This document shows, piece by piece, positions 1 through 8,629 of a stretch of 64,000 nt of DNA. Position 1 is the stretch's first letter, and each line of letters begins with the position of its first letter. Under the pieces are notes generated by a model that was not told where the DNA came from, ran no database searches, and saw only the letters and a list, made by a program, of their open reading frames with translations. The DNA lies in assembly GCF_015708085.1 (NCBI RefSeq), contig NZ_JADNYM010000004.1, positions 124,001 through 188,000 of the forward strand, given 5' to 3'. Position numbers and translations under genes: made by a program. The stretch comes from Arthrobacter terrae. GTDB lineage: Bacteria; Actinomycetota; Actinomycetes; Actinomycetales; Micrococcaceae.

Positions 1-47
1 CTCCAGCGTCTAACGAACTATGGCGCACGAACTGCCCGAAGGCCCGG

Positions 48-1085
48 TCAGCAGATTTTAACCGGACCGACCAACGATGAGGCGCGGACGATGAGCTCCG
101 GCTCCAGCGATTCAGAGTCGACGCTCCGGCCGGCCATGCGGTCAGCCAGCAGCTCCAAAGCGCGTCGGCCCATTTGGTGCATGGGTGAGCGAACTGTGGA
201 TAGCGGCACCGGCAATTCCGCGGCCAGCGGGGTGTCGTTGTAGCCGACCAGGACGACGTCGTTTGGAACCGTGAGCCGATGGTCGCGGAGGGATCCCAGG
301 GCGCCGATGGCGGCGAAATCGTTGGTGGCGAAGATGGCGTCCGGGTAGGGTCCTGAGCGGAGTAATTCATCCGCCGCGGCCCGGCCGCCTGCGGCGTCGA
401 AGGCGCTGTGAACGATGCGCTGCACCGGAATTTCGATGTTCGCTTCCCGGAAAACGTCGATGACGCCACGGGTGCGGTCCCGTGAAGTGGAGGTAAACGC
501 CAGGCCGGCCAGGATGGCAACATTTCGACGGCCGATGGACAGTAGATGTTCGCCCACTAGCCGACCGCCGGCATAGTCATTTCCGGTCACCGATACGTGG
601 GTTCCGGTGTGCCGGCTCACCAGGACGAACGGGATGCCCTGCTCGGCGATTTCGTCGAGAAAAGGATCGTTGAGGTGCGCGTCTCCGAAAATCAGCCCGC
701 CCACCCTGCGCTCCAGCATCATCGCGGTCCTCGCCCGCCGGTTTTCATCCCTGTCCAGTGAGTTGGTCACGAACGTGGAGAGGCCGTTTTCAATCGCAGC
801 TTCCTCGATGCCTTCGTACACGGTGGCCAGGACGTAGTCCTGTAATCGCGGCACGATCACTCCGACCAGATTCGACCTGGCGGTCCGGAGGTTGGCTGCG
901 TAGACATTCGGGTGGTAACCGCGCTCCTTGGCCAGCTCGCGAATGCGCTGGGCGGTTTCGGCTGCCGCCCACTTTGAAGCGTCAGCGTCGACGGAGTTGA
1001 GCACGCGGGAAACTGTGGAGGCGTGGATGCCCAGTTCGTCGGCGATCATCCGCAGCGTGACAGAACGACCCCGGCGTTCGGTCAC
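48..1085 (-). CDS. LacI-family transcriptional regulator
   Basis: DNA-binding repressor of the LacI/GalR family, 345 aa, the usual family length. An N-terminal helix-turn-helix (about residues 8-35, with the typical STVSRVLN recognition helix) is followed by a periplasmic-binding-protein-like effector domain ending in the LSTVRSP region. Translation starts at a GTG preceded by AAGGAGG on the minus strand. It is divergent from an MFS transporter and an amidase, so I infer that it controls that pair in response to their substrate. A palindrome at 1237-1252 in the shared upstream region is a good operator candidate. The effector is unknown. Confidence 0.93.
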   Translation of the reverse strand: MTERRGRSVTLRMIADELGIHASTVSRVLNSVDADASKWAAAETAQRIRELAKERGYHPNVYAANLRTARSNLVGVIVPRLQDYVLATVYEGIEEAAIENGLSTFVTNSLDRDENRRARTAMMLERRVGGLIFGDAHLNDPFLDEIAEQGIPFVLVSRHTGTHVSVTGNDYAGGRLVGEHLLSIGRRNVAILAGLAFTSTSRDRTRGVIDVFREANIEIPVQRIVHSAFDAAGGRAAADELLRSGPYPDAIFATNDFAAIGALGSLRDHRLTVPNDVVLVGYNDTPLAAELPVPLSTVRSPMHQMGRRALELLADRMAGRSVDSESLEPELIVRASSLVGPVKIC

Positions 1086-1236
1086 TGTGGCCTCCTTCTA
1101 AATCCGCCAAAGATGTCGGCAGTCCTGAAAAGTCTAGCGTTGCGGAGCGGGTGTTTGGATCGCGACCAACAGGAACGGCCGCGAACCCCTGTGCGGAGGG
1201 CCGACGTCAGCCCAATCGTTTGGGTGAGCTACACAA

Positions 1237-1252
1237 ACGATTGCGTAATCGT
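1237..1252. promoter_or_regulatory. Candidate LacI-type operator and promoter
   Basis: ACGATTGCGTAATCGT is a near-perfect 16-bp palindrome with the central CG step common in LacI-family operators. A second half-site pair (AATCGTTTG at 1214-1222 facing CAAACGATT at 1234-1242) forms a further inverted repeat. TTGCGT (1241-1246) and TACTTT (1264-1269), 17 bp apart, could be the -35 and -10 of the MFS gene, which would put the operator on the -35. The site is inferred; binding is not shown. Confidence 0.55.
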
Positions 1253-1377
1253 GTGATTGGTGCTACTTTTTTGCGTAACGGGAGTCACATGTCATCCCAC
1301 CGGCCCGGCCAGATTGTCGATGGCGGCGCTCGTACGGACCCGGGTATTTTCTTACGTTTTTCGAGAAAGGCATTTCC

Positions 1378-2787
1378 ATGTCCCACGGACGCGCAGAGGT
1401 TCCGTTGCCGTCGTCAGGCTCCTCGCCCGCGGCCGCCCCCTCCAGGCCTCGGCCGAAGGGCGGGTTCCGGCCCAACTACCGGTACACGATCTTCGCCATG
1501 GTGGTGCTGATCACCGTGATCAACTACGTGGACCGCGGGGCCATTTCCTACGCGGCGAATCCCATGATTAAGGAATTCGGACTCGACAAGGCCCAGTGGG
1601 GTGAGGTCCTGGGGTACTTCGGCTACGGCTACATGGTCGGCGCCCTGTTCGGCGGCGCGCTGGCCGACCGCAAGGGTCCGCGCTGGGTGTGGACCTGGGC
1701 GGTGCTGCTGTGGTCCGTCTTCGAAATAGGCATGGCCTTTGCCGGGAACATCGGCGTCGCACTCTTCGGCGGCTCCGCACTGGTGGGCTTCGCCGTTTTC
1801 CGTATTCTTTTCGGTGTATCCGAGGGGCCCACGTTCTCCACGATCAACCGCACCATGGCCAACTGGGCCACGGTAAAGGAGCGGGGATTCGCCGCATCTC
1901 TGGGCCTGCTGGGCACCCCGCTTGGCGCCCTGCTCGCGGCCCCGATCGCTGTCTTCCTGCTCACGGTCACGGGGCAGTGGCGCTGGATGTTCATCATTCT
2001 GGGTCTGCTGGGCCTGGTCTGGCTTATTTTCTGGCGCCGGGTTTTCACCAACCTGCCCGAAGAGAACCCAAAGGTCTCGCCCGAGGAACTGAGCGTGATC
2101 CGCAGCACCGAGGGCATGCTCGCCGATGAGCGGAGCCTGTCCACCGAGGAAGAGCGCCTGCCGTGGTGGTCGTTCTTCCAGAGCCGCACCCTGGTGTTCA
2201 ACGCCATCGGCTACTTCGCCTTCCAGTACGTGAACTTCATGATCCTGACCTGGACACCGAAATATCTGCAGGACGAGTTCGGCTTTAACCTGGGCTCACT
2301 GTGGTACCTCGGCATGGTTCCCTGGATCGGTGCATGCTTCACGGTCCTGCTCGGCGGCAAGATCTCCGACTGGCTGCGCCGCCGCACCGGCAGCCTCTGG
2401 ATTGCGCGCAGCGGTTTCGCCGCCGGCTCGCTGCTGCTGACCACTGTGTGCTTCTGCCTCATTCCCACTGTCCACAGTGCCGGGGCGGTGCTGTTGCTGA
2501 TGGCGATCGGAAACGCACTGAACTCGCTGCCTAACGCGGTCTACTGGATCGTCGTCATCGACACGGCGCCCACCCGGGCCGGCACGTTTGGTGGCATCAG
2601 CCATTTCATCACCAATATCGCGACCATCGTTGCGCCGACCCTCACCGGCTTCCTCGTGGCTTTGCATGGCTACAACTCCATGTTTATCGCAACCGGCGTC
2701 GCAACGGCGGTCGGCATGCTGGCCATGGTCTTTGTCCGGCCGGGTGTGCGGCGGGGGAAGAAGTTGACGACGGGGGCCGCTGTATGA
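1378..2787 (+). CDS. MFS transporter, anion:cation symporter type
   Basis: Inner-membrane secondary transporter of 469 aa. After a Pro/Arg-rich cytoplasmic N-terminus of about 38 residues come about 12 hydrophobic segments. The first carries INYVDRG, and the loop after it GGALADRKGPR, both typical of the ACS (phthalate/glucarate-type) MFS family that imports organic anions. The ATG follows GAGAAAGG. The stop overlaps the start of the amidase by 4 nt, so the two are translationally coupled, and I infer that it imports the amidase substrate or a related acid. Regulation is probably by the divergent LacI protein. Confidence 0.9.
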   Translation: MSHGRAEVPLPSSGSSPAAAPSRPRPKGGFRPNYRYTIFAMVVLITVINYVDRGAISYAANPMIKEFGLDKAQWGEVLGYFGYGYMVGALFGGALADRKGPRWVWTWAVLLWSVFEIGMAFAGNIGVALFGGSALVGFAVFRILFGVSEGPTFSTINRTMANWATVKERGFAASLGLLGTPLGALLAAPIAVFLLTVTGQWRWMFIILGLLGLVWLIFWRRVFTNLPEENPKVSPEELSVIRSTEGMLADERSLSTEEERLPWWSFFQSRTLVFNAIGYFAFQYVNFMILTWTPKYLQDEFGFNLGSLWYLGMVPWIGACFTVLLGGKISDWLRRRTGSLWIARSGFAAGSLLLTTVCFCLIPTVHSAGAVLLLMAIGNALNSLPNAVYWIVVIDTAPTRAGTFGGISHFITNIATIVAPTLTGFLVALHGYNSMFIATGVATAVGMLAMVFVRPGVRRGKKLTTGAAV

Positions 2788-4205
2788 GTGCAGGCGCGCT
2801 GTCCGGTGCCGGCCCGTTCGGCGGGTTGGGCATTGCAGAGCTGGCCCGGCGGATCCGCAGCGGCGAGAGCACCGCCGTCGAAATCACCGAGCAGGCGCTG
2901 GCCGCAGCGCACAGCGTTGGGGCAGAGCTGAATTGCTTTGTGACGGTGGACGACGACGGCGCGCGGCGGGCGGCGCAGCTCGCCGATGCGGAACTTGTCA
3001 GCGGGTTGGACCGGGGGCCGCTGCATGGAATTCCGGTGGGTGTCAAGGACATGATCGCCACCTCGGGGCTGGCCACCACAATGGGATCCCGGCACTTCGC
3101 CGGGGACACTCCCGCACAGGATGCGTCCGTGGTCAGTTCGCTGCGGACCGCCGGCGCCGTGATTCTGGGTAAGACGCAAACCCATGAATTCGCGTATGGA
3201 CCTACCAGCGATCGGGCAGCCACCGGGGCCGCCCGTAATCCGCAGGACCTCTCCCGCATGACGGGCGGTTCCAGTGGAGGCTCCGCCGCGGCCGTGGCCG
3301 CCGGCCTCATTCCGCTGGCACTTGGCACCGATACCGGCGGCTCCGTGCGGATTCCCGCCGCGCTCTGCGGAGCAGTGGGGCTCCGGCCCACCCAAGGGTC
3401 CATCGACATGATCGGTGCCTTCCCGCTGTCGCCCACGATGGACGTGGTTGGACCGATCGCAGGCTCCGTTGCAGACACGGCCCTCGGCTGGTGGGCACTA
3501 TCGACCCGCCCCGAGAGCTCCGGAGCCCATTGGTCACTGTGGACCGCGCCCCGGATTCCTGAGCCCGGGCGGGTCCGGGGAGTGCGCATCGGGCAACCGG
3601 TCTGCGACCTGGTCGATCGGGTGGACCAGAGCGCCCGAGGCGGCCAACAGGCCGCGGCCGATGCGCTCGCCGCATCAGGGGCGGCACTGACCGAGCTGGC
3701 GCTGCCGGAACTGGATGAAACCTCCGGCCCCTATTACGACATCCAGTCCGCGGAGGCGTATGAGATCCACGAAGAAAGGGTCCGCCGCGCGCCCGAACTG
3801 TTCGATCCGGAAGTCCTGGAGAGGCTCGAGGCCGCAGCGCGCGTGCCGGGCTGGCGGTACGTCCGGGCCCTCGACGTCCGACGGCGTTTGCGCGCGGGGA
3901 TGCTGGACAAACTTGCCGCAGTGGACATAGTGCTGATGCCGACGGTCCCGCTGGAGGCTCCCGTCATCAACCAACGCGACCTGGACCCGAACACGGGGTG
4001 GAGCGGGGTCCGGGAAGCGTTGCTGGCATTGACCAGTCCGTGGAGCCTGCTCGGCTTTCCGGCCATCAGCGTCCCCGTTCCCATGGGCGGTGAAACCATG
4101 CTCGGTTCCGTCCAACTCGTGGCCAAACCCGGCCAGGAACACCTGCTGCTCGACACTGCCGCCCTGCTCGAGAACAGCCTTCCGGGGAGCCCGAAATGGG
4201 GATAG
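2784..4205 (+). CDS. Amidase, amidase-signature family
   Basis: Cytoplasmic amide hydrolase of 473 aa. The Ser-cisSer-Lys triad is complete: Lys88 in GVKD, Ser163 in GGSSGG and Ser187 in DTGGS, with the usual 24-residue spacing between the serines. The substrate is unknown; aryl or aliphatic amides are possible. It overlaps the MFS gene by 4 nt. The last residues (GSPKWG) and the stop codon lie inside a repeat shared with 12665 onward, which belongs there to a zinc-ribbon gene. The original C-terminus was therefore replaced by a rearrangement, although the catalytic core is untouched. Confidence 0.93.
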   Translation: MSAGALSGAGPFGGLGIAELARRIRSGESTAVEITEQALAAAHSVGAELNCFVTVDDDGARRAAQLADAELVSGLDRGPLHGIPVGVKDMIATSGLATTMGSRHFAGDTPAQDASVVSSLRTAGAVILGKTQTHEFAYGPTSDRAATGAARNPQDLSRMTGGSSGGSAAAVAAGLIPLALGTDTGGSVRIPAALCGAVGLRPTQGSIDMIGAFPLSPTMDVVGPIAGSVADTALGWWALSTRPESSGAHWSLWTAPRIPEPGRVRGVRIGQPVCDLVDRVDQSARGGQQAAADALAASGAALTELALPELDETSGPYYDIQSAEAYEIHEERVRRAPELFDPEVLERLEAAARVPGWRYVRALDVRRRLRAGMLDKLAAVDIVLMPTVPLEAPVINQRDLDPNTGWSGVREALLALTSPWSLLGFPAISVPVPMGGETMLGSVQLVAKPGQEHLLLDTAALLENSLPGSPKWG

Positions 4206-4633
4206 CCAAATGGGAGTGCCAGAACCGAGAGTGCCACCATCTGTGGTGGTAACCGGAACCCAACCTAGGAAAGGACCATCCATGGTCCGCAGGCTCGCCA
4301 TCCTGGACGACTACCAGTGCGTTGCCGCCGGATTCGCGCCCTGGCACGAGCTCGAGGACATCGGCATTGAGACCACGTTCCTCACCGCCCATCTCGGCGG
4401 CGAGGATGCCGTCGTCGAACGCCTCCGCGGTTTCGAGATTGAAGTCGCGATGCGGGAACGTACGCCGTTTCCGCGGGATGTGCTGGAGCGCCAGCCGGAC
4501 CTTCGGCTGCTGGTCACCACGGGGATGCGGAATGCGGCCATTGATCTGGGTGGCGGCGCACGAGTTGGGCATTGCCGTGAGCGGGACGGCCGGCTCACCG
4601 GTGCGTGTGCTAAGCCCTGGTAGGGAGGGCTAA
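4183..4633 (+). repeat. Partial direct copy of 12665-13719
   Basis: From GGGAGCCCGAAATGGGGATAG onward this segment matches the 3' end of the zinc-ribbon gene and the 5' part of the hydroxyacid dehydrogenase at 12665-13085, including the gap and ribosome binding site between them. The copy then jumps, at a GCCGG found at both joints (about 4589), to sequence matching the last codons of the full gene near 13690. About 620 bp of the catalytic region are missing. The left joint lies in the 3' end of the amidase gene. Confidence 0.85.
4282..4633 (+). pseudogene. Decayed D-2-hydroxyacid dehydrogenase copy
   Basis: The first 89 codons match the intact gene at 12763 with 12 amino-acid differences and the same start and ribosome binding site. 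After IDL a one-base insertion shifts the frame. Read in the corrected frame, the sequence continues as HELGIAVSGTAGS and jumps directly to the C-terminal tail (PVRVL), omitting the NAD-binding and catalytic domains. The product cannot be an active dehydrogenase. The uncorrected frame stops at 4623. Selection on the N-terminal half seems to have relaxed only recently. Confidence 0.85.
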
Positions 4634-4721
4634 TGGATATAGGCTGCTCCTTTGCGTGGCGCACCTACCCAGCCGTCTACCGAAAATTGTCGCATTGTGT
4701 GCATCTCTGATACCCAGCGCG

Positions 4722-4750
4722 TTGACAGACTACGACGGGGGGCGTATTCC
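4722..4750 (+). promoter_or_regulatory. Promoter of the VOC-family gene
   Basis: TTGACA (4722-4727) and TATTCC (4745-4750) are separated by 17 bp, a close match to the housekeeping sigma consensus, and lie 28 bp before the start codon. A strong AAGGAGG ribosome binding site follows. Confidence 0.55.
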
Positions 4751-4777
4751 TGAGTCCAGATCAAGGAGGTCGCCCCA

Positions 4778-5182
4778 ATGGCCACCGTCAGCGTGCGCTA
4801 CATCGTCGATGATGTCGATGCCGCAATCAACTTCTATTGCGACCGTCTGGCATTCACGCTCGTCATGCATCCCGCCCCGTCCTTTGCCATGCTCGAGCGC
4901 GGGGATCTGAGGCTTCTGCTCAGCGCTCCGAGCGGCCAGGGCGGCGGAGGCCAGAGCATGCCCGACGGCAGCAGTCCCGCGCCGGGCGGCTGGAACCGAT
5001 TCACGCTGGAGGTATCCAACATCGCGGCAACCGTGCAGACCCTCCGCGACGCAGGGGTGCAGTTCCGCAACGACATCGTGACGGGGGTGGGCGGCAATCA
5101 GGTACTGATCGACGACCCGTCGGGCAATCCGATCGAACTATTCGAGCCGAAGATTCCCGAGGCGCGCCTCGCGGCCTCCTGA
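4778..5182 (+). CDS. VOC-family protein (glyoxalase/dioxygenase fold)
   Basis: Small cytoplasmic protein of 134 aa with the two beta-alpha-beta-beta-beta modules of the vicinal-oxygen-chelate superfamily: VRYIVDDVDAAINFY opens the first, and NRFTLEVSNIAATVQTLRDAG the second, which ends in the typical DDPSGNPIELFEP. Family members include glyoxalases, extradiol dioxygenases and drug-resistance proteins, and the sequence does not say which applies here. It has its own promoter-like sequence and a strong AAGGAGG site 8 nt before the ATG, so it is probably monocistronic. Confidence 0.85.
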   Translation: MATVSVRYIVDDVDAAINFYCDRLAFTLVMHPAPSFAMLERGDLRLLLSAPSGQGGGGQSMPDGSSPAPGGWNRFTLEVSNIAATVQTLRDAGVQFRNDIVTGVGGNQVLIDDPSGNPIELFEPKIPEARLAAS

Positions 5183-5327
5183 TCGGGGATTTGCCAGAAA
5201 AAGTGCCGGACCGTCGATCGACTCGGCCCAACTCAGGACCGGATGAAGAGCCATCGACCACTCCCGTGCCAGTACACAACCGTCTCGACGAGCGGTAGCA
5301 AGCCTTTTCCTACTCAAGTAGCAGTAG

Positions 5328-5561
5328 ATGATGAAGCTCAGTATTAGCCTGCCGGATGACGACGTTTCGTTACTTGACGAATACGCCCGGACACAGGGAT
5401 TGCCGTCCCGCTCTGCGGCAGTGCGACAGGCCGTCCGTCTCCTGCGGCACGTCGGGTTGGATGCTGCGTACGCCGCAGCCTGGGAAGAATGGGAGACAAC
5501 TGGCGAGCAGGCTGTCTGGGACGAAGCGACAGGAGACGGGCTGACGGATGCGGCGAGGTGA
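5328..5561 (+). CDS. Ribbon-helix-helix antitoxin, MazE-like
   Basis: Acidic 77-aa protein. The N-terminal MKLSISLPDDDVSLLDEYARTQG with SRSAAVRQAVRLL is a ribbon-helix-helix DNA-binding fold, and the C-terminal part (from about residue 48) is rich in Trp, Glu and Asp, as in toxin-binding tails. Its stop lies 14 nt inside the downstream toxin gene. It should neutralise that toxin and autorepress the pair. Two start codons are adjacent (MM); either could be used. Confidence 0.85.
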   Translation: MMKLSISLPDDDVSLLDEYARTQGLPSRSAAVRQAVRLLRHVGLDAAYAAAWEEWETTGEQAVWDEATGDGLTDAAR

Positions 5562-5895
5562 GGTCCGGCTGGTCGACCTCAACCCTGTCCGGGGTGGCGA
5601 AGCGGACAAGCGGCGTCCGGCGGTCATCGTCAGCAATGATCGCGCCAATTCGACGGTGGAGCAGCTGGGTCGCGGGGTGGTGACGGTTGTCCCCATGACC
5701 AGCAACGTCAGCAGGGTATTTCCCTTCCAGATGTTGCTTCCAGTGGAAGTGACCGGGTTGCGGGTCGATTCCAAGGCGCAGGCGGAGCAGGTCCGGTCGG
5801 TGGCAGTAGAGCGGCTGGGACCTGTCCTCTGCCAACTCTCAGCGGCGACCATGCACGATGTAGATGAGGCGCTTCGGCTGCACTTGCAGCTGTAG
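5548..5895 (+). CDS. mazF: MazF/PemK-family mRNA-interferase toxin
   Basis: 115-aa toxin of the MazF/PemK endoribonuclease family. Hallmarks are the opening MRRGEVRLVDLNPVRGGEADKRRPAVIVSND, the central VVPMTSN and the C-terminal SKAQAEQVRSV. Family members cleave single-stranded mRNA at short motifs. It overlaps the antitoxin by 14 nt, the usual coupled arrangement. Length and all core motifs look intact, so the pair is probably functional. Confidence 0.92.
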   Translation: MRRGEVRLVDLNPVRGGEADKRRPAVIVSNDRANSTVEQLGRGVVTVVPMTSNVSRVFPFQMLLPVEVTGLRVDSKAQAEQVRSVAVERLGPVLCQLSAATMHDVDEALRLHLQL

Positions 5896-6047
5896 CTTTG
5901 GGAGCGTCGGAGCCCTTTAGCAAGCGGGGGTACCCGTCCGGGCGCTCATGGCGGCGCCTGCGCTGCCCACAATGATCCTGGAAGAACTCGTCCTGTCGGT
6001 ACTCGACACCGACCCGGTAGGCGGGTACCCGCGGGTGGGCTGACCGG

Positions 6048-6890
6048 TTAGCTCAGGAAGTCCTGGCGCTGCCGCCCCAGCCCCTCGACCTCGATCTCCA
6101 GCACGTCGCCGGCTTTCAGGTACGGGAAGCGTCCGGATAGCCCCACGCCCTCGGGTGTGCCGGTGCAGACCAGATCGCCCGGTTCCAGCACCAGGTACTG
6201 GCTGAGGTCATGGATGAGGGTGTCGACGTCGAACACCATGCCCGCCGTCGTCGAATCCTGCCGGGGTTCGCCGTTGATCCAGCTGCGCAGCCGCAGATTG
6301 CCGGCGTCCACTTCATCGGGGGTCACCAGGTAGGGGCCGGCGGGGCAGAAGCCGGCGAAGCTCTTGCCTTTGGACCACTGGCCGCCGGAGATGTTGAGCT
6401 GGAAGTCGCGTTCGGAAAGGTCGTTGACGGTGACATAGCCGGCAATGTATTCCCGGGCAGCTTCCTTGGAGTCCAGGTAGGACGCGGTCTTCCCGATGAC
6501 CACCCCGAGTTCCACTTCCCAGTCGGTCTTGGTGGATCCGTGCGGAATGGTGACGGGATCATTCGGTCCTGACACCGTGTTGGGGGTTTTCAGGAAGATG
6601 ATGGGCTGCTCTGGCGGCAGGGAGCCGGATTCGGCGGCATGGGCAGCGTAGTTCTGGCCGATGCCGATGACGGCGGACGGGCGGGCTATGGGGGCGCCGT
6701 AGCGGACGCCGTCGGCGGGAACTTCGGTCAGTTCGCCGGCGGCCAGAGCGGCGGCGGCCTTGGCAGGGCCACCGGTGGCGAGGAAGGCGCCGTCGATGTC
6801 CGCAGTCAGGGATTGGAGCGAAAACAGCCGCTGATCATGGACCAGGACGGGGATCTCGGCGCCACGGGGTCCGACTCGTGCGAATTTCAT
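6048..6890 (-). CDS. Fumarylacetoacetate-hydrolase-family protein
   Basis: 280-aa member of the FAH superfamily, which hydrolyses C-C bonds of acylpyruvates or isomerises or decarboxylates related oxo-acids. The metal-binding acids are present: Glu125 and Glu127 in DWEVELG and Asp157 in VNDLSERD; IGIGQNYAAHAAE and CTGTPEGVG are also typical. The ATG at 6890 has AGGAAG upstream on the minus strand. A longer frame reading in from 7130 crosses the promoter and is not used. It is divergent from the MFS/racemase/hydantoinase operon, and both promoters carry the same palindrome, so I infer one pathway. Confidence 0.92.
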   Translation of the reverse strand: MKFARVGPRGAEIPVLVHDQRLFSLQSLTADIDGAFLATGGPAKAAAALAAGELTEVPADGVRYGAPIARPSAVIGIGQNYAAHAAESGSLPPEQPIIFLKTPNTVSGPNDPVTIPHGSTKTDWEVELGVVIGKTASYLDSKEAAREYIAGYVTVNDLSERDFQLNISGGQWSKGKSFAGFCPAGPYLVTPDEVDAGNLRLRSWINGEPRQDSTTAGMVFDVDTLIHDLSQYLVLEPGDLVCTGTPEGVGLSGRFPYLKAGDVLEIEVEGLGRQRQDFLS

Positions 6891-6966
6891 CTGGCTTCCT
6901 TTGGTTGCTGTCCGGCAGTCGATGGCCCACGGGGGAGCGGTTTGTCTATCCCCGCCCCACTCTTTA

Positions 6967-7008
6967 TGGGATACCAAAGTGTAGGCCGTTGGGGTGTGCG
7001 TATTGCAA
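6967..7008 (-). promoter_or_regulatory. Promoter and operator of the FAH-family gene
   Basis: On the minus strand TTGCAA (7008-7003) and TACACT (6983-6978) are 19 bp apart and could be -35 and -10. Directly downstream lies TTTGGTATCCCA (6978-6967), an imperfect palindrome closely related to the one at 7146-7159. A repressor bound there would cover the transcription start. Confidence 0.5.
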
Positions 7009-7110
7009 GCCGTATGGCTATTGTGTCGCGCATTAAGTCGAATCCATGGGATCGGTCCTGGATGGTTGGAAGAAAAAACCCGCGATGCAAATTCTTTTTT
7101 CAATTTTTGA

Positions 7111-7159
7111 TTGACAGTGATCCACACCACACCGTAGGCTCACTTTTTGGGATCCCAAA
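7111..7159 (+). promoter_or_regulatory. Promoter and palindromic operator of the MFS operon
   Basis: TTGACA (7111-7116) and TAGGCT (7135-7140) are 18 bp apart. TTTGGGATCCCAAA (7146-7159) is a perfect 14-bp palindrome lying at the expected transcription start. With the matching site at 6967-6978 it makes a symmetric divergent promoter pair, probably read by the GntR regulator at 11606. This 338-bp intergenic region holds no gene. Confidence 0.55.
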
Positions 7160-7228
7160 TCTGTACCTCACCGTCGAGGCGACGGCACCCGTACTCCGAG
7201 CTGTCAGTCCATCTAAAGGATTTCTCCA

Positions 7229-8572
7229 ATGACTATTAATGAACCCACCGTTCAGGTTGAGGCCCAAAGGCCACCTGCCGATGAACCACTGATCAAACGC
7301 AGGCCCACGAAAATACGCTGGAAGCTCTTCGTCCTGCTCCTTGTCCTGGTCACACTGAACTATGTGGACCGCGGCTCCATTTCCGTGGCCATGCCGCTGA
7401 TTCAAAAGGAATTTAACCTTTCCCCTGAAGTAATCGGCCTGCTGCTGTCGGCCTTCTTCTTCGCCTATGCGCTCATGCAGGTCCCGGCCGGCTGGCTGAT
7501 CGACCGCTTCGGTGCCCGCAAGATGGTCACGGCGTCGTGTGTTGGCTGGGGCCTGGCCACCGCCGCCTGCGGGCTGGCCTGGAACTTTGCCAGCCTCTTC
7601 ACCGCCCGCGCCGCCATCGGCATCACCGAGGCCGGCATCATGCCTTCCGGCGGCAAGCTGAATGCAACCTGGATGCCGCAGAAGGAACGCGGCCGCGGCG
7701 CAACCATTCTGGACGCCGGAGCACCCCTGGGTGCCGGTCTGGGCGGTCTGATCATTGCCAGCCTCATCGCGCTGACCGGCGGCTGGCGCGGTGCCTTCAT
7801 CGCCGTCGGCATCGTCACCGCCGCCTTCGGTTTCGTCGCCTGGTGGTACATCCGCGACAATCCCCGGCTGCACAAGAGCGTTAACGAGGACGAACTCGCC
7901 TACATCGAGGCCAGCCATGCCGAAGAGGATGCGAAGGCGGAAGCTTCCAAGGGCGCCGGCCGGCGTGGCCTGCTGCCGTACATGAAATACCGCTCCTTCT
8001 GGTCCATGTGCTTTGGCTGGTTCGGCTTCAACGGTGTCTTTTACGGCCTGCTGACGTGGGGCCCGCTGTACCTCTCCCAGGCAAAGCACTTCAATCTCGC
8101 AGCCGTCGGCTGGGGAACCTTCGCGATCTTCGGCGCCGGCTTCGTTGGGGAACTTCTGGGCGGTTTCATCGCCGACTGGTGGCAGACCAAGGGCGCCTCC
8201 GCCAACATGGTGATGCGGACGCTGCTGGGCATTTCCAGCCTGATCGTTGTCCTCGGCCTGGTGGGTGTGACGCTCGTGTCTGATCCGCTGACCGCCGTCC
8301 TGCTCCTCTCCGCCGTCCTGTTCTTCCTGCGCTGGGTGGGCCTGTTCTGGAGCATCCCCGCACTCCTGGGCGGCCGGACCAATGCCGGCATCCTGGGCGG
8401 AGCGATGAACCTGAGCGGAAACATCAACGGATTCATCACCCCCATCGTCGTGGGACTGATCGTCGGAGCCACCGGTGGCTACACCTGGGCGCTGCTGTAC
8501 TTTGTCGGCTCCGCCGTCATTATGGCCGTCTCCGTTCTGACCATGGACTACAGCCGCCGCCTCCCGGTCTAA
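7229..8572 (+). CDS. MFS transporter, anion:cation symporter type
   Basis: 447-aa inner-membrane transporter with about 12 membrane segments. NYVDRGSISVAMP in the first helix and GWLIDRFGARK in the following loop are ACS-family signatures. It is the first gene of an operon encoding two Asp/Glu-racemase-superfamily enzymes and a hydantoinase, so it probably imports the starting compound, likely an organic anion or cyclic ureide. It is distinct in sequence from the other two ACS transporters of the window. Confidence 0.9.
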   Translation: MTINEPTVQVEAQRPPADEPLIKRRPTKIRWKLFVLLLVLVTLNYVDRGSISVAMPLIQKEFNLSPEVIGLLLSAFFFAYALMQVPAGWLIDRFGARKMVTASCVGWGLATAACGLAWNFASLFTARAAIGITEAGIMPSGGKLNATWMPQKERGRGATILDAGAPLGAGLGGLIIASLIALTGGWRGAFIAVGIVTAAFGFVAWWYIRDNPRLHKSVNEDELAYIEASHAEEDAKAEASKGAGRRGLLPYMKYRSFWSMCFGWFGFNGVFYGLLTWGPLYLSQAKHFNLAAVGWGTFAIFGAGFVGELLGGFIADWWQTKGASANMVMRTLLGISSLIVVLGLVGVTLVSDPLTAVLLLSAVLFFLRWVGLFWSIPALLGGRTNAGILGGAMNLSGNINGFITPIVVGLIVGATGGYTWALLYFVGSAVIMAVSVLTMDYSRRLPV

Positions 8573-8629
8573 ACCAGCCGAAGCGGCGACGCCCATATCA
8601 ACCCTCTTTAGTGCAGACAGGTACGTGCC

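Noticed and set aside
6021-6032. GCGGGTACCCGC palindrome near the end of the FAH gene
   Set aside because: No loop and no T-run; too short to call a terminator.
5949-6044. 31-codon open frame between mazF and the FAH gene
   Set aside because: No ribosome binding site and no recognisable protein features; too short to support.
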